A stretch of DNA of 29,164 nt from NCBI GenBank assembly GCA_052390415.1, contig JBQTGY010000148.1:1-29164 (forward strand), read 5' to 3'. This stretch comes from JANNWF01 sp052390415 (GTDB lineage: Bacteria > Pseudomonadota > Gammaproteobacteria > Xanthomonadales > Xanthomonadaceae). The notes beneath the pieces were generated by a model, which ran no database searches, was not told the origin of the DNA, and was given only the letters and a program-made list of their open reading frames with translations. The position numbers were made by a program, and so were the translations under genes. This document shows, piece by piece, positions 8,161 through 15,763 of this stretch (within the stretch, counting starts at the first letter, position 1; every line of letters starts with the position of its first letter).

Positions 8161-9258
8161 TCAGGATGAAGCAGGGATACGCGGACTCACCGGGCCAACA
8201 TCGGCGCATTGCGCGCGATGACGCAGGGCATGATCCATCAACACCAGGGCAACCATGGCTTCGGCAATCGGCGTCGCGCGAATGCCGACGCAAGGATCGT
8301 GGCGACCGGTGGTGATCACTTCCACTGCCTCGCCCGCCGTATTCACGCTGCGGCCGGCCAAACGCAAGCTGGACGTGGGTTTCAGTGCCAGCGAGCAGAC
8401 CACATCCTGGCCACTTGAGATGCCGCCCAGGATGCCGCCAGCGTTGTTGCTCAAGAATCCTTCGGGGGTCATTTCGTCGCGGTGCTCGGTGCCGCGCTGG
8501 ACCACCGCCTCGAAGCCGGCACCAATTTCCACGCCCTTCACCGCATTGATGCTCATCAACGCGGAAGCCAGTTCCGCATCGAGTTTACCGTACAAGGGCT
8601 CACCCCAGCCGGGCGGCACGCCCGTCGCGACCACGCTGACCCGCGCACCGACCGAATCGCCGGACTTGCGCAGTGCGTCCATGTAGTCCTCCAGCTCATC
8701 CACCATGCTGGCATCCGGCCAGAAAAACGGATTGCTCTCGACGGCGTCCCAATCGAATCCACGTGGCTTGTTTTCGCCTAGTTGCGACAAATAACCGCGC
8801 ACTCGAATGGCATGCTTTTGTGTCAGCCACTTCTTCGCGATCACGCCGGCCGCCACCCGCATCGTGGTTTCGCGCGCCGAACTGCGGCCACCGCCGCGTG
8901 GGTCGCGATGCCCGTACTTTTGCCAATACGTGTAGTCGGCGTGCGCAGGACGGAACACATCGTCGATTTTCGCGTAGTCCTTGCTGCGCGCATCCGTATT
9001 TCGGATCAACAGCGCAATTGGCGTGCCGGTGGTCAGTCCTTGATAGACGCCCGATAGGATCTCGACCTGGTCCGCCTCGCGTCGTTGCGACGTGTGCCGC
9101 GACTTGCCCGTCGCACGGCGCTGGATGTCGGTTTGAAACTCTTCCTCCGAGATCGCCAAGCCGGGTGGACACCCGTCAATCACACAGCCAATCGCGGGAC
9201 CGTGCGACTCGCCAAACGTGGTGACCGCGAAACTATGGCCGAAGGTATTTCCGCTCAT
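8161..9258 (-). CDS. aroC: Chorismate synthase
   Basis: AroC removes phosphate from 5-enolpyruvylshikimate-3-phosphate to form chorismate, using reduced FMN as a redox-neutral cofactor. The 365-residue protein carries all signatures: GNTFGHSF (residues 3-10), TTFGESHG (13-20) with H19, GGGRSSARET (122-131), H106 in RPAHADYTY, and the C-terminal RHDPCVGIRATPIAEAM. The length is normal for the family. Its ATG is only three bases after the prmB stop, so the two are surely co-transcribed. It supplies chorismate to the tryptophan branch whose later genes lie downstream in the same direction. The last residues (VSPRIPASS) are ordinary. Confidence 0.98.
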   Translation of the reverse strand: MSGNTFGHSFAVTTFGESHGPAIGCVIDGCPPGLAISEEEFQTDIQRRATGKSRHTSQRREADQVEILSGVYQGLTTGTPIALLIRNTDARSKDYAKIDDVFRPAHADYTYWQKYGHRDPRGGGRSSARETTMRVAAGVIAKKWLTQKHAIRVRGYLSQLGENKPRGFDWDAVESNPFFWPDASMVDELEDYMDALRKSGDSVGARVSVVATGVPPGWGEPLYGKLDAELASALMSINAVKGVEIGAGFEAVVQRGTEHRDEMTPEGFLSNNAGGILGGISSGQDVVCSLALKPTSSLRLAGRSVNTAGEAVEVITTGRHDPCVGIRATPIAEAMVALVLMDHALRHRAQCADVGPVSPRIPASS

Positions 9259-9261
9259 GAC

Positions 9262-10182
9262 TCAACCGCGCGCATCGGCCAACGCCCTTATCGTTGCGTG
9301 GTGCTCGACCAAGGTGTCTCGGGTCACCACGAATACGCCCATGGCGCCGACCTTGAACTCGATCCAATCCAGCGGCAGCTGCGGTAGCAGTCGGCTCAGG
9401 GCGCGTTCGCTCTCGCCGACTTCGACGATCAACACGCCGCCTTCGCTGAGATGGTCGGGCGCATCACGAAGGATGCGCAAAGCCAGATCCAGGCCATCTT
9501 CACCCGCGATCAAGCCCAACTCCGGTTCATGTGAATACTCGCCAGGCAGCGCGGCCACCTCGTCGCGCGTGACATAGGGCGGATTGCTGACGATCAGCTC
9601 ATAGGTCTGGCCGCGCAGTTCGGCAAACAGGTCCGAGCGCAGCAAGCGCACACGATCAGCCACGTCGAGGCGTGCCGCATTTTCGACAGCGAGGCTCAAT
9701 GCCTCGGTCGACAAATCTACCGCATCCACCTGCCAGTCCGGCTGGTGGTGCGCCATCGCGATCGCAATGCAGCCTGAGCCAGTACACAGATCCAGCGCCC
9801 GCTCGACTTCAAGCTCGCCGATCCATGGCTGGAATCCACCCTCGATCAACTCCGCGATCGGTGAGCGCGGCACCAATGCACGTACGTCCGATTTGAAGCA
9901 CAGACCGGCAAACCACGCCTCGCCGGTGAGATAACAAGCTGGCACGCGCTCGGTTATGCGGCGCTCGAACAGCGCCAACACGTCTGCCTTCTCAGCCGCA
10001 GTGACCCGCGACTGACCATAAATCGGATTCAGGTCATGCGGCAGATGCAACGCGTGCAGAGTGAGCTGGGTGGCCTCATCCAGCGCGTTGTCGTAGCTAT
10101 GGCCAAAACACAGGCCGGCCGCATTGAAGCGGCTGCCTCCGTAGCGGATCAGATCGATGATGGTGCGCAAAGCAACGGTCAT
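9262..10182 (-). CDS. prmB: Ribosomal protein uL3 N5-glutamine methyltransferase
   Basis: PrmB methylates a glutamine of ribosomal protein L3 using S-adenosylmethionine. The 306-residue protein has an N-terminal helical domain (LRTIIDLIRYGGSRFNAAGL), the SAM-binding DLCTGSGCIA (131-140) and the catalytic NPPY (200-203) shared with release-factor methyltransferases. The N-terminus and GHSYDNALDEA segment match PrmB rather than PrmC; prmC is separately present at the right edge. I start at the ATG at 10182 (MTVALRTI); an open reading to 10236 adds 18 residues unlike the family and would overlap the promoter. aroC follows by three bases. The gene diverges from the SCO1 gene. Confidence 0.94.
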   Translation of the reverse strand: MTVALRTIIDLIRYGGSRFNAAGLCFGHSYDNALDEATQLTLHALHLPHDLNPIYGQSRVTAAEKADVLALFERRITERVPACYLTGEAWFAGLCFKSDVRALVPRSPIAELIEGGFQPWIGELEVERALDLCTGSGCIAIAMAHHQPDWQVDAVDLSTEALSLAVENAARLDVADRVRLLRSDLFAELRGQTYELIVSNPPYVTRDEVAALPGEYSHEPELGLIAGEDGLDLALRILRDAPDHLSEGGVLIVEVGESERALSRLLPQLPLDWIEFKVGAMGVFVVTRDTLVEHHATIRALADARG

Positions 10183-10209
10183 GGCAAGCGAATTGCGGGC
10201 AGAGCCGCG

Positions 10210-10238
10210 AGTATAGGCGAAGCCAAACGGCATCAAGG
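10210..10238 (-). promoter_or_regulatory. Predicted promoter for prmB-aroC-asd
   Basis: TATACT (10215-10210 on the minus strand) is a 5/6 match to the -10 consensus. The best -35 choices are CCTTGA at 17 bases or TTGATG at 15 bases upstream; neither is ideal. Transcription would start near 10203, about 21 bases before the prmB ATG. Confidence 0.4.
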
Positions 10239-10256
10239 CCGCACCAAGGCCAGACC

Positions 10257-10262
10257 TATAAT
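10257..10262 (+). promoter_or_regulatory. Consensus -10 box in front of the SCO1 gene
   Basis: A perfect TATAAT lies six bases before the first ATG of the SCO1 gene (10269). No good -35 box is present around 10234-10239. A start site seven bases after the box would fall on the A of the ATG, giving a leaderless message, or an 18-base leader to the in-frame ATG at 10287. Confidence 0.4.
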
Positions 10263-10268
10263 AGGGCG

Positions 10269-10928
10269 ATGAAAATCCATGCTTCGATGAAACCGGGTTG
10301 CCGCGGCTCGGCCAAAATTCGCCTGATCGTGATTCTCGCGGCGGCGCTCGCGGCCGCGATTGGCCTGAGCTTGGGGGCGCGGCTGACGGCCCCCGCCGCG
10401 CCTGTCAATCCGCAAGTTCTGCAAAACGCGCTGCTGTTCCCGCAGCCTCGCGAATTGCCACCGTTCGCCTTGGATTCAGGCAATGATGGAGTGCTCGATG
10501 CTGCGGCGTTGAAGGGGCGTTGGAGTCTGGTCTTCGTGGGGTTCACCCATTGCCCGGACATCTGTCCGACCACGCTTGCGACCTTGGGTGGTTTGCAGAA
10601 GGCAGTGGCGGATTTGCAGCCCGCTCTGCAGATCGTTTTTGTCTCGGTCGACCCCGAACGTGACAGTGCGGCCAAAGCCAGCGAGTACGCACGCTATTTT
10701 GTTGCCGATGCACTGGGTGCCACGGCCGATCATCCACGGCTGGAGCCGTTCACCCGCAGCTTGGGCATGCTTTACGTGCAATCACCACTGGAAGACGGCG
10801 ACTACTCGGTCGACCACTCGAGCAGCATCGCCATCCTCGATCCGCAAGCTCGCCAGGTCGGCGTGTTTCGGCCACCTTTCGAAATTGCACGCATGGCCGC
10901 CGATCTGCGCCAACTCGCAGGACACTGA
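10269..10928 (+). CDS. SCO1/SenC family copper chaperone / thiol-disulfide protein
   Basis: SCO proteins deliver copper to, or keep reduced, the CuA centre of cytochrome c oxidase. The 219-residue product has a single N-terminal membrane anchor (about residues 18-37) and a thioredoxin-like domain with the copper-binding pair C95 and C99 in GFTHCPDICP and the third ligand H183 in YSVDHSSSIAIL. All three ligands are present, so it should bind copper. Two in-frame starts exist, 10269 and 10287; the second (MKPGCRGSAKIRLIV) gives an equally good anchor. psd begins one base after its stop codon, so the two genes are co-transcribed. No oxidase subunit gene is in the window. Confidence 0.92.
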   Translation: MKIHASMKPGCRGSAKIRLIVILAAALAAAIGLSLGARLTAPAAPVNPQVLQNALLFPQPRELPPFALDSGNDGVLDAAALKGRWSLVFVGFTHCPDICPTTLATLGGLQKAVADLQPALQIVFVSVDPERDSAAKASEYARYFVADALGATADHPRLEPFTRSLGMLYVQSPLEDGDYSVDHSSSIAILDPQARQVGVFRPPFEIARMAADLRQLAGH

Positions 10929-10929
10929 C

Positions 10930-11778
10930 ATGTCACCCGCCGTTGCCCTGCAATACCTGTTTCCCCATCGTTTCTTGTCGCGTCTGGTCATGTGGGCGAC
11001 GCGGGTGCGTTTCAAACCTTGGAAAAATCTGTTGATCCGGCAGATCGTGCGTCGCTTCAACGTCAATATGACGGAGGCGGCCGAACCCGATCTCGACACC
11101 TACCCGCATTTCAATGCGTTCTTCACCCGTGCCTTGAAGGCCGGCGCGCGCACGGCGGATGTTGATCCCCAGGCGTTGCTGATGCCCGCAGACGGCAAGA
11201 TCAGCCAAGTGGGTCGTATCGAAGCCGGCCGCATCTTTCAGGCGAAAGGACAATCCTTCACTGCCGCCGAGCTGCTTGGCGATGAAACTGCCGCGGCCGT
11301 GTATGTCGATGGCTGGTTCGCCAATGTATATCTATCGCCACGCGACTATCATCGTGTGCATATGCCGTGGCGCGGCAGGCTCACGCACACGCTGCATGTG
11401 CCAGGGCGCTTGTTCAGCGTGGCACCGTGGGCCGTCAACGCGATCCCGCGTCTGTTCGCTCGCAATGAGCGCCTGGTCTGCCATTTCGACACCGACTTCG
11501 GTCCGATGTGTTCGGTGATGGTCGGTGCGTTGCTGGTATCAGGCGTGGAAACCGTTTGGAACGGCGTCGATATCCCGCCCTACGCCAGTCGCCCGATTGC
11601 CCGTGACTGGCGCAATCGCGCGCTGGAACTCGACCGCTTCGCCGAAATGGCCCGCTTCAACATGGGTTCGACGGTGATCCTGCTGTTCCCGAAAGCCGCT
11701 GTCAGCATCGACGAATTTGTGCATCAGCAGCCGGTAAAGGTCGGCCAAAGGCTGGGCTTGGTGCGTTCGCCAAGCTGA
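10930..11778 (+). CDS. psd: Phosphatidylserine decarboxylase proenzyme
   Basis: Psd converts phosphatidylserine to phosphatidylethanolamine at the inner membrane; it self-cleaves to give a pyruvoyl prosthetic group. The 282-residue proenzyme has D88 (MPADGKI) and H144 (DYHRVHMP) of the Asp-His-Ser self-cleavage triad, and the cleavage motif at 245-248 reads MGST, with G246-S247 the scissile bond. Most bacterial Psd proteins have LGST; the Gly-Ser pair that matters is intact. Length matches type I Psd. The ATG at 10930 lies one base after the SCO1 stop (TGACATG). A long upstream open frame to 10576 belongs to the shadow of the SCO1 gene. Downstream is a convergent intergenic gap with an inverted repeat. 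Confidence 0.96.
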   Translation: MSPAVALQYLFPHRFLSRLVMWATRVRFKPWKNLLIRQIVRRFNVNMTEAAEPDLDTYPHFNAFFTRALKAGARTADVDPQALLMPADGKISQVGRIEAGRIFQAKGQSFTAAELLGDETAAAVYVDGWFANVYLSPRDYHRVHMPWRGRLTHTLHVPGRLFSVAPWAVNAIPRLFARNERLVCHFDTDFGPMCSVMVGALLVSGVETVWNGVDIPPYASRPIARDWRNRALELDRFAEMARFNMGSTVILLFPKAAVSIDEFVHQQPVKVGQRLGLVRSPS

Positions 11779-11792
11779 GTCAGACAAAAACA

Positions 11793-11925
11793 AAGCCTCA
11801 ACGCGGGGGCGCAAAGGACGCGGAGAAACGCGGAAGAACGATGCACAGTTGCCAATGGCTTCGATGATGTTTAGACGTTGTTTTTCTGCGCGCCGCTGCG
11901 TTCTCTGCTCCACCTCGTTGAACCT
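11793..11925. repeat. Imperfect inverted repeat between convergent psd and mltD-like genes
   Basis: The 188-bp gap holds two related purine/pyrimidine-rich arms: 11793-11840 (containing GCAAAGGACGCGGAGAAACG) and 11876-11925 (containing GCGTTCTCTGCTCC), which are approximate reverse complements; the outer 24 bases match at about 18 positions, the inner part about two in three. The arms resemble a degenerate intergenic repeat I recall from environmental proteobacterial genomes. It could form a transcribed hairpin between the two convergent genes, but no U-tract marks it as a standard terminator. Confidence 0.4.
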
Positions 11926-11966
11926 CGTAAAATCAGCGAGAACCGCCTTCGAACAGGATTGCAGCG

Positions 11967-13448
11967 TCAACCCCGGCAACCCTGCAAACTCAAGCTCTGA
12001 CCGGGCCGAATCAAATACCTCGGCGCCTTGATCGCGTTGCTGCGAGCCAGACTTTGCGGGCTGCCGCAGCGCCTGGCGCGGGCAATGCCGGCCAACGTGT
12101 CACCTTCGCGGACAACATAACGCACACCACTGGCGCTGCTTCCCGTCATCGCACTGGCCACCTGCGTTGGAATGGCGGCGCGCGCACGGGCGATGTCCAA
12201 AGCAAGATCCGCGCGCGGCCCGGACAGACAATGCTGCTGATAGGCCGTCACCAACGCGGAAGGTGCCAGCAGCACGCGCCCGGCTGGCAACAACATACTG
12301 GGATCAAACTGCGGGTTGAGGTTGCGCAAGGTGCGGAACCAGCCGTTACGGGTGCCGCTGCCACCCAGACAGATTGCCAACTCATTGAGACTCGCCGGCC
12401 GCTTCAACAGCAACTCGCCGGGATTCACCTCACCGCGGTCGAACTCCAGTCCGTACTCTTCGGGATGCAGAAACAACCATGCCGCCGCCAACACCATCGG
12501 CACGTAGTCACGGGTCTCGGCCGGCAATTGACGTTGGATGGTGTCGCTCCAGTAACTCTTGCCGCCAGAACTTCGATGCAGGCGCGCCATGCGACCTTCG
12601 CCGCCGTTGTAGGCCGCCAACGACATGGCGAGGTCGGTGTTCAGCTCGGCAAAGCGCTCATTCAGGTAGGCCACGTTGGCGCGGGTGGCCAGCTGTGGAT
12701 CGAAGCGTGTATCGAATCCGCTGCCATCACGCCCCAAGCCAAACCGCCGGCCGGTGGCCGGCATGAATTGCAGTGGGCCCGATGCGCCAGCACGTGACAC
12801 CGCATGCACTCGCCCACCCGACTCTTTCGCCAGGATGCCAAACAGCAATGCCTCCGGCAGCCCCGCCTGCTCATATTCCGGCCACATGCGATAGCGCATG
12901 AAGCGATAGTTTTCCCAAGTGTCCAACAGCGCAGGCCGCATCCAGGTCAGCCACTCGTTGAGGGCGGCCTTTACCGGTTGATTGACGGTGATGAACTCGC
13001 GCAGATCCCGACCCCGCAACAAGCTGACCGTGCGCGCCGCTGCCGGCATTGCGGTCACCACGGGCGAGGCTGCATTGACAGACGTCGGGTCAATACTGAC
13101 GCCCTCGCCTTCAGCCGAGCCTGCTTCCGCTTGCAAACTGTCAGGCGGCTGCAAAAGCGCCTCATAGGCATGAATGAAGCGCGCGCCATCGCAGCCGGTA
13201 GAGGCCGCGCAGCGGCTGGCGGCATCTCGCAACGCCGCCAGAGCAGACAAGCGCTCCGCTTCACCGAGCGCTGCATCACCGTGCCGCAACTGCTCCTGCG
13301 CCGCCTCGTAGCGCTGAGACTGAGTATTGATCTCGGCGTACAGCGCGTCGTGCTCTTGGCTCGCCTGTGTCGAGTTGGGGCCCGGCGCGGTCGCGCAACC
13401 GGCCAATCCCAGCAACAGCGGGATGGAAGTTCGAAGAAGCATATGCAT
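11967..13448 (-). CDS. MltD-like membrane-bound lytic murein transglycosylase (lipoprotein)
   Basis: The enzyme cuts the glycan strand of peptidoglycan between MurNAc and GlcNAc with formation of 1,6-anhydro-MurNAc. The 493-residue product starts with a lipoprotein signal (lipobox LAGC, lipidated C18), has a helical N-terminal region, then an SLT family 1 catalytic domain with the catalytic glutamate E209 in ILAKESGGR followed by GASGPLQFMPATG and later the MSLAAYNGGEGR motif, and ends with one LysM domain (about 443-490, YVVREGDTLAGIA). E. coli MltD has two LysM modules, here one is evident. Three close starts exist (TTG 13457, ATG 13448, ATG 13442); I prefer 13448, with 13442 equally possible. 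It diverges from the ATPase gene. Confidence 0.9.
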   Translation of the reverse strand: MHMLLRTSIPLLLGLAGCATAPGPNSTQASQEHDALYAEINTQSQRYEAAQEQLRHGDAALGEAERLSALAALRDAASRCAASTGCDGARFIHAYEALLQPPDSLQAEAGSAEGEGVSIDPTSVNAASPVVTAMPAAARTVSLLRGRDLREFITVNQPVKAALNEWLTWMRPALLDTWENYRFMRYRMWPEYEQAGLPEALLFGILAKESGGRVHAVSRAGASGPLQFMPATGRRFGLGRDGSGFDTRFDPQLATRANVAYLNERFAELNTDLAMSLAAYNGGEGRMARLHRSSGGKSYWSDTIQRQLPAETRDYVPMVLAAAWLFLHPEEYGLEFDRGEVNPGELLLKRPASLNELAICLGGSGTRNGWFRTLRNLNPQFDPSMLLPAGRVLLAPSALVTAYQQHCLSGPRADLALDIARARAAIPTQVASAMTGSSASGVRYVVREGDTLAGIARARRCGSPQSLARSNAIKAPRYLIRPGQSLSLQGCRG

Positions 13449-13665
13449 TGCGGGCAATCCGAATTTTCAAACGAGTCGAACATTTTGCCTGCGATGGCAG
13501 GGGAATGCGCTGGCAGCGTGGCCGCGGGCAGCCGTGCTGCGGGCACGCCTGACCCCAAGTTGGGCATTCCAGCCAGCGCCGAAGCGACACCCCGACTGCA
13601 GGCGGCAAGATCAGGCGAAAGAACTCGCTAGAATCCAACCACCCTCAAGAACCCGAAGCCACCCA

Positions 13666-15186
13666 ATGAACGACATCTACCTCGGCCAGGGCGACCTGCC
13701 TGTTCATCTGCTCGTGCGCTACGGCAATCGTCATGGGCTGATTGCCGGAGCGACGGGTACCGGCAAGTCGGTATCGTTGATGGTGATGGCGGAGGGTTTT
13801 TCGCGGCTCGGCGTGCCGGTGTTTCTGGCCGATGTGAAAGGCGATATCGCAGGTTTGGCAGTCGCCGGCGCGATGAGCGAGCGCCTGCAGCAGCGGGTGA
13901 CGACGCTGGGTTTGAGCGACTACCGCAACGAAGCCAATCCGGTGGTGTTCTGGGATTTGTACGGCAAACTGGGACACCCGGTTCGCACCTCAGTCACGGA
14001 GATGGGGCCGTTGTTGCTGGCGCGCATTCTGGAACTCAACGATACCCAGTCCGGGGTGCTCGACATCGTCTTCAAGCTTGCAGACGACGAGGGCTTGTTG
14101 CTGTTGGATCTCGACGATCTGCGCGCGCTGCTGGGTTTCGTGGCCGCAAACGCGAAGCAGGTATCGCAGACCCATGGTCTGGTTAGCCCGACTTCGGTCG
14201 GCGCCATTCAACGGGCCCTGCTGCGCCTGGAGCAGGCCGGCGGCCGCGAGTTTTTCGGCGAACCGATGCTCGATCTGGCCGACCTGATGCGTCAGGACAT
14301 GTCCGGTCGCGGCATCATCAACCTGCTTGCCGCCGACAAGCTGATCCTGAATCCGCGGCTGTATTCGAGCTTTCTGTTGTGGCTGCTGTCGGAACTGTTC
14401 GAGACTTTGCCCGAAGTCGGCGATCTGGCGCAGCCCAAACTGGTGTTCTTTTTCGACGAAGCGCACTTGCTGTTTGCGGATTGCCCGCCGGCATTGCGGC
14501 AGCGTGTCGAACAGGTCTGCCGGCTGATTCGCTCAAAAGGCGTGGGCGTGTACTTCTGCTCGCAGAACCCAGACGACGTGCCCAATGAGATTCTTGGGCA
14601 ATTGGGCAATCGGGTGCAGCACGCCTTGCGCGCTTTCACGCCACGCGATCAGAAAGCGGTGAAGACCGCGGCGGAAACCTTCGTGCCCAATCCCAAGCTC
14701 GATGTGACCGCAGTGATCTCGCAACTCGGTGTCGGCGAGGCCCTGGTTTCAACGCTGCAAGACAAAGGCATACCAATGCCGGTCGAGCGCACCATGATGG
14801 CGCCGCCGCGCTGCCGCATGGGTGCGATCAGCGACGACGAACGCGCGGTGGTACGTGCGCGCAGCCCCGTTGGCACGCGCTACGACAGTGCGATCAATCG
14901 GGAGTCTGCCTACGAGATCCTCAGCCAACGCGCGGAGCAGGCGGCAGCTCAAGCAGAAGTCAGCAAGACCGAAGCCGAGGCTGAGAAACAGTCGCCATCC
15001 AGCAGCAACAAGGCGAAACCTGCCGAGGAACGCAGCTGGATTCGCGACATACTGTTTGGAACCAGCCGTCGCCAAGGTGCGATTGAAGCCACCGCCAAGT
15101 CGGCGATGCGCACGGTCGGCAATCAACTGGGTCGGCAAATCCTGCGTGGTGTGCTGGGCAGCATGCTCGGTGGCAAGCGGCGCTAA
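13666..15186 (+). CDS. HerA-like ATPase, DUF853 (YjgR) family
   Basis: A cytoplasmic P-loop ATPase related to HerA/VirB4-type pumps; the physiological role of the YjgR/DUF853 family is not established. The 506-residue protein has Walker A GATGTGKS (residues 28-35), the family's ADVKGDIAGLA segment after it, Walker B LVFFFDEAHLLF with D264-E265, and the sensor-like region FCSQNPDDVPNEILGQLGNR. The last hundred residues include a charged coiled coil (AEQAAAQAEVSKTEAEAE) and a Gly/Arg-rich tail. The ATG at 13666 gives the family N-terminus (MNDIYLGQGD); the frame is open upstream to 13327 but that overlaps the divergent gene. No NurA-like nuclease neighbour is present. A weak TAGAAT (13629-13634) may be its -10 box. 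greB follows 45 bp later. Confidence 0.92.
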   Translation: MNDIYLGQGDLPVHLLVRYGNRHGLIAGATGTGKSVSLMVMAEGFSRLGVPVFLADVKGDIAGLAVAGAMSERLQQRVTTLGLSDYRNEANPVVFWDLYGKLGHPVRTSVTEMGPLLLARILELNDTQSGVLDIVFKLADDEGLLLLDLDDLRALLGFVAANAKQVSQTHGLVSPTSVGAIQRALLRLEQAGGREFFGEPMLDLADLMRQDMSGRGIINLLAADKLILNPRLYSSFLLWLLSELFETLPEVGDLAQPKLVFFFDEAHLLFADCPPALRQRVEQVCRLIRSKGVGVYFCSQNPDDVPNEILGQLGNRVQHALRAFTPRDQKAVKTAAETFVPNPKLDVTAVISQLGVGEALVSTLQDKGIPMPVERTMMAPPRCRMGAISDDERAVVRARSPVGTRYDSAINRESAYEILSQRAEQAAAQAEVSKTEAEAEKQSPSSSNKAKPAEERSWIRDILFGTSRRQGAIEATAKSAMRTVGNQLGRQILRGVLGSMLGGKRR

Positions 15187-15231
15187 GTCGGCCGCCCGCG
15201 TGGGCCCGCAATCGCCGACGTTTGCCGCTCC

Positions 15232-15735
15232 GTGAGTCGTTGGCGCCCGCCTGCAGGGCCGTCCACCGCTCTGATCACACGCGCCGGCTTTGAACGTTTG
15301 CGCGCTGAGCTGGAAACACTTTGGCGGCAGCTTCGACCGGAGGTGGTGGCGGCTCTGGCCGCGGCGGCGGCGGAAGGTGATCGCTCCGAGAACGCCGAGT
15401 ACATCTATCGGAAGAAACAATTGGGCGAAATTGATCGTCGGGTTCGCTATCTGACTCGCCGTCTCGAATCCCTGCGTGTGGTCGAAACGACTCCCACCGA
15501 TGCATCCGTGATTTTCTTCGGTGCGTGGTTCCGGGTAACCAGTGATATGGGCGAAACGCAGATGCATCGCATCGTCGGCCCCGACGAAACCGATGCACGC
15601 CTGGGCTGGATCAGCATCGACTCGCCATTGGCGCGGGCAGCGCTGAAAAAACGCGTCGACGACAGTTTTGAGGTGGTCCTGCCAAGCGGCCTTCGCCGCT
15701 ACCACGTGGCGTCGGTCAGCTACGCCGAAGCCTGA
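15232..15735 (+). CDS. greB: Transcription elongation factor GreB
   Basis: GreB rescues backtracked RNA polymerase by inserting its coiled coil into the secondary channel and stimulating transcript cleavage. The 167-residue protein has the N-terminal antiparallel coiled coil with the acidic tip D50 and E53 in EGDRSENAEYIYRKKQL and the IDRRVRYLTRRLE segment that separates GreB from GreA, followed by the FKBP-like C-terminal domain (GAWFRVTSDMGE to the end). The start is GTG at 15232 (MSRWRPPAGPSTALITR), chosen because it gives the usual extended N-terminus; no Shine-Dalgarno is evident. It lies 45 bp after the ATPase gene and converges on the TerC gene with only 28 bp between them. Confidence 0.92.
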   Translation: MSRWRPPAGPSTALITRAGFERLRAELETLWRQLRPEVVAALAAAAAEGDRSENAEYIYRKKQLGEIDRRVRYLTRRLESLRVVETTPTDASVIFFGAWFRVTSDMGETQMHRIVGPDETDARLGWISIDSPLARAALKKRVDDSFEVVLPSGLRRYHVASVSYAEA

Positions 15736-15763
15736 CCTGTCCTGTCCTGCTGGCCAATCAACC

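Noticed and set aside
10980..11100. Possible frameshift between SCO1 and psd because one frame stays open from 10576 to 11778
   Set aside because: SCO1 ends with a normal stop in its own frame with all motifs intact, and psd has its own ATG one base later.
13449..13665. GC-rich small hairpins (CCTGC-gatg-GCAGG, GCAGC-cgt-GCTGC) in the mltD-like/ATPase divergent gap as a possible small RNA or operator
   Set aside because: Stems are short, no promoter-terminator pair frames them, and such structures are expected by chance at this GC content.
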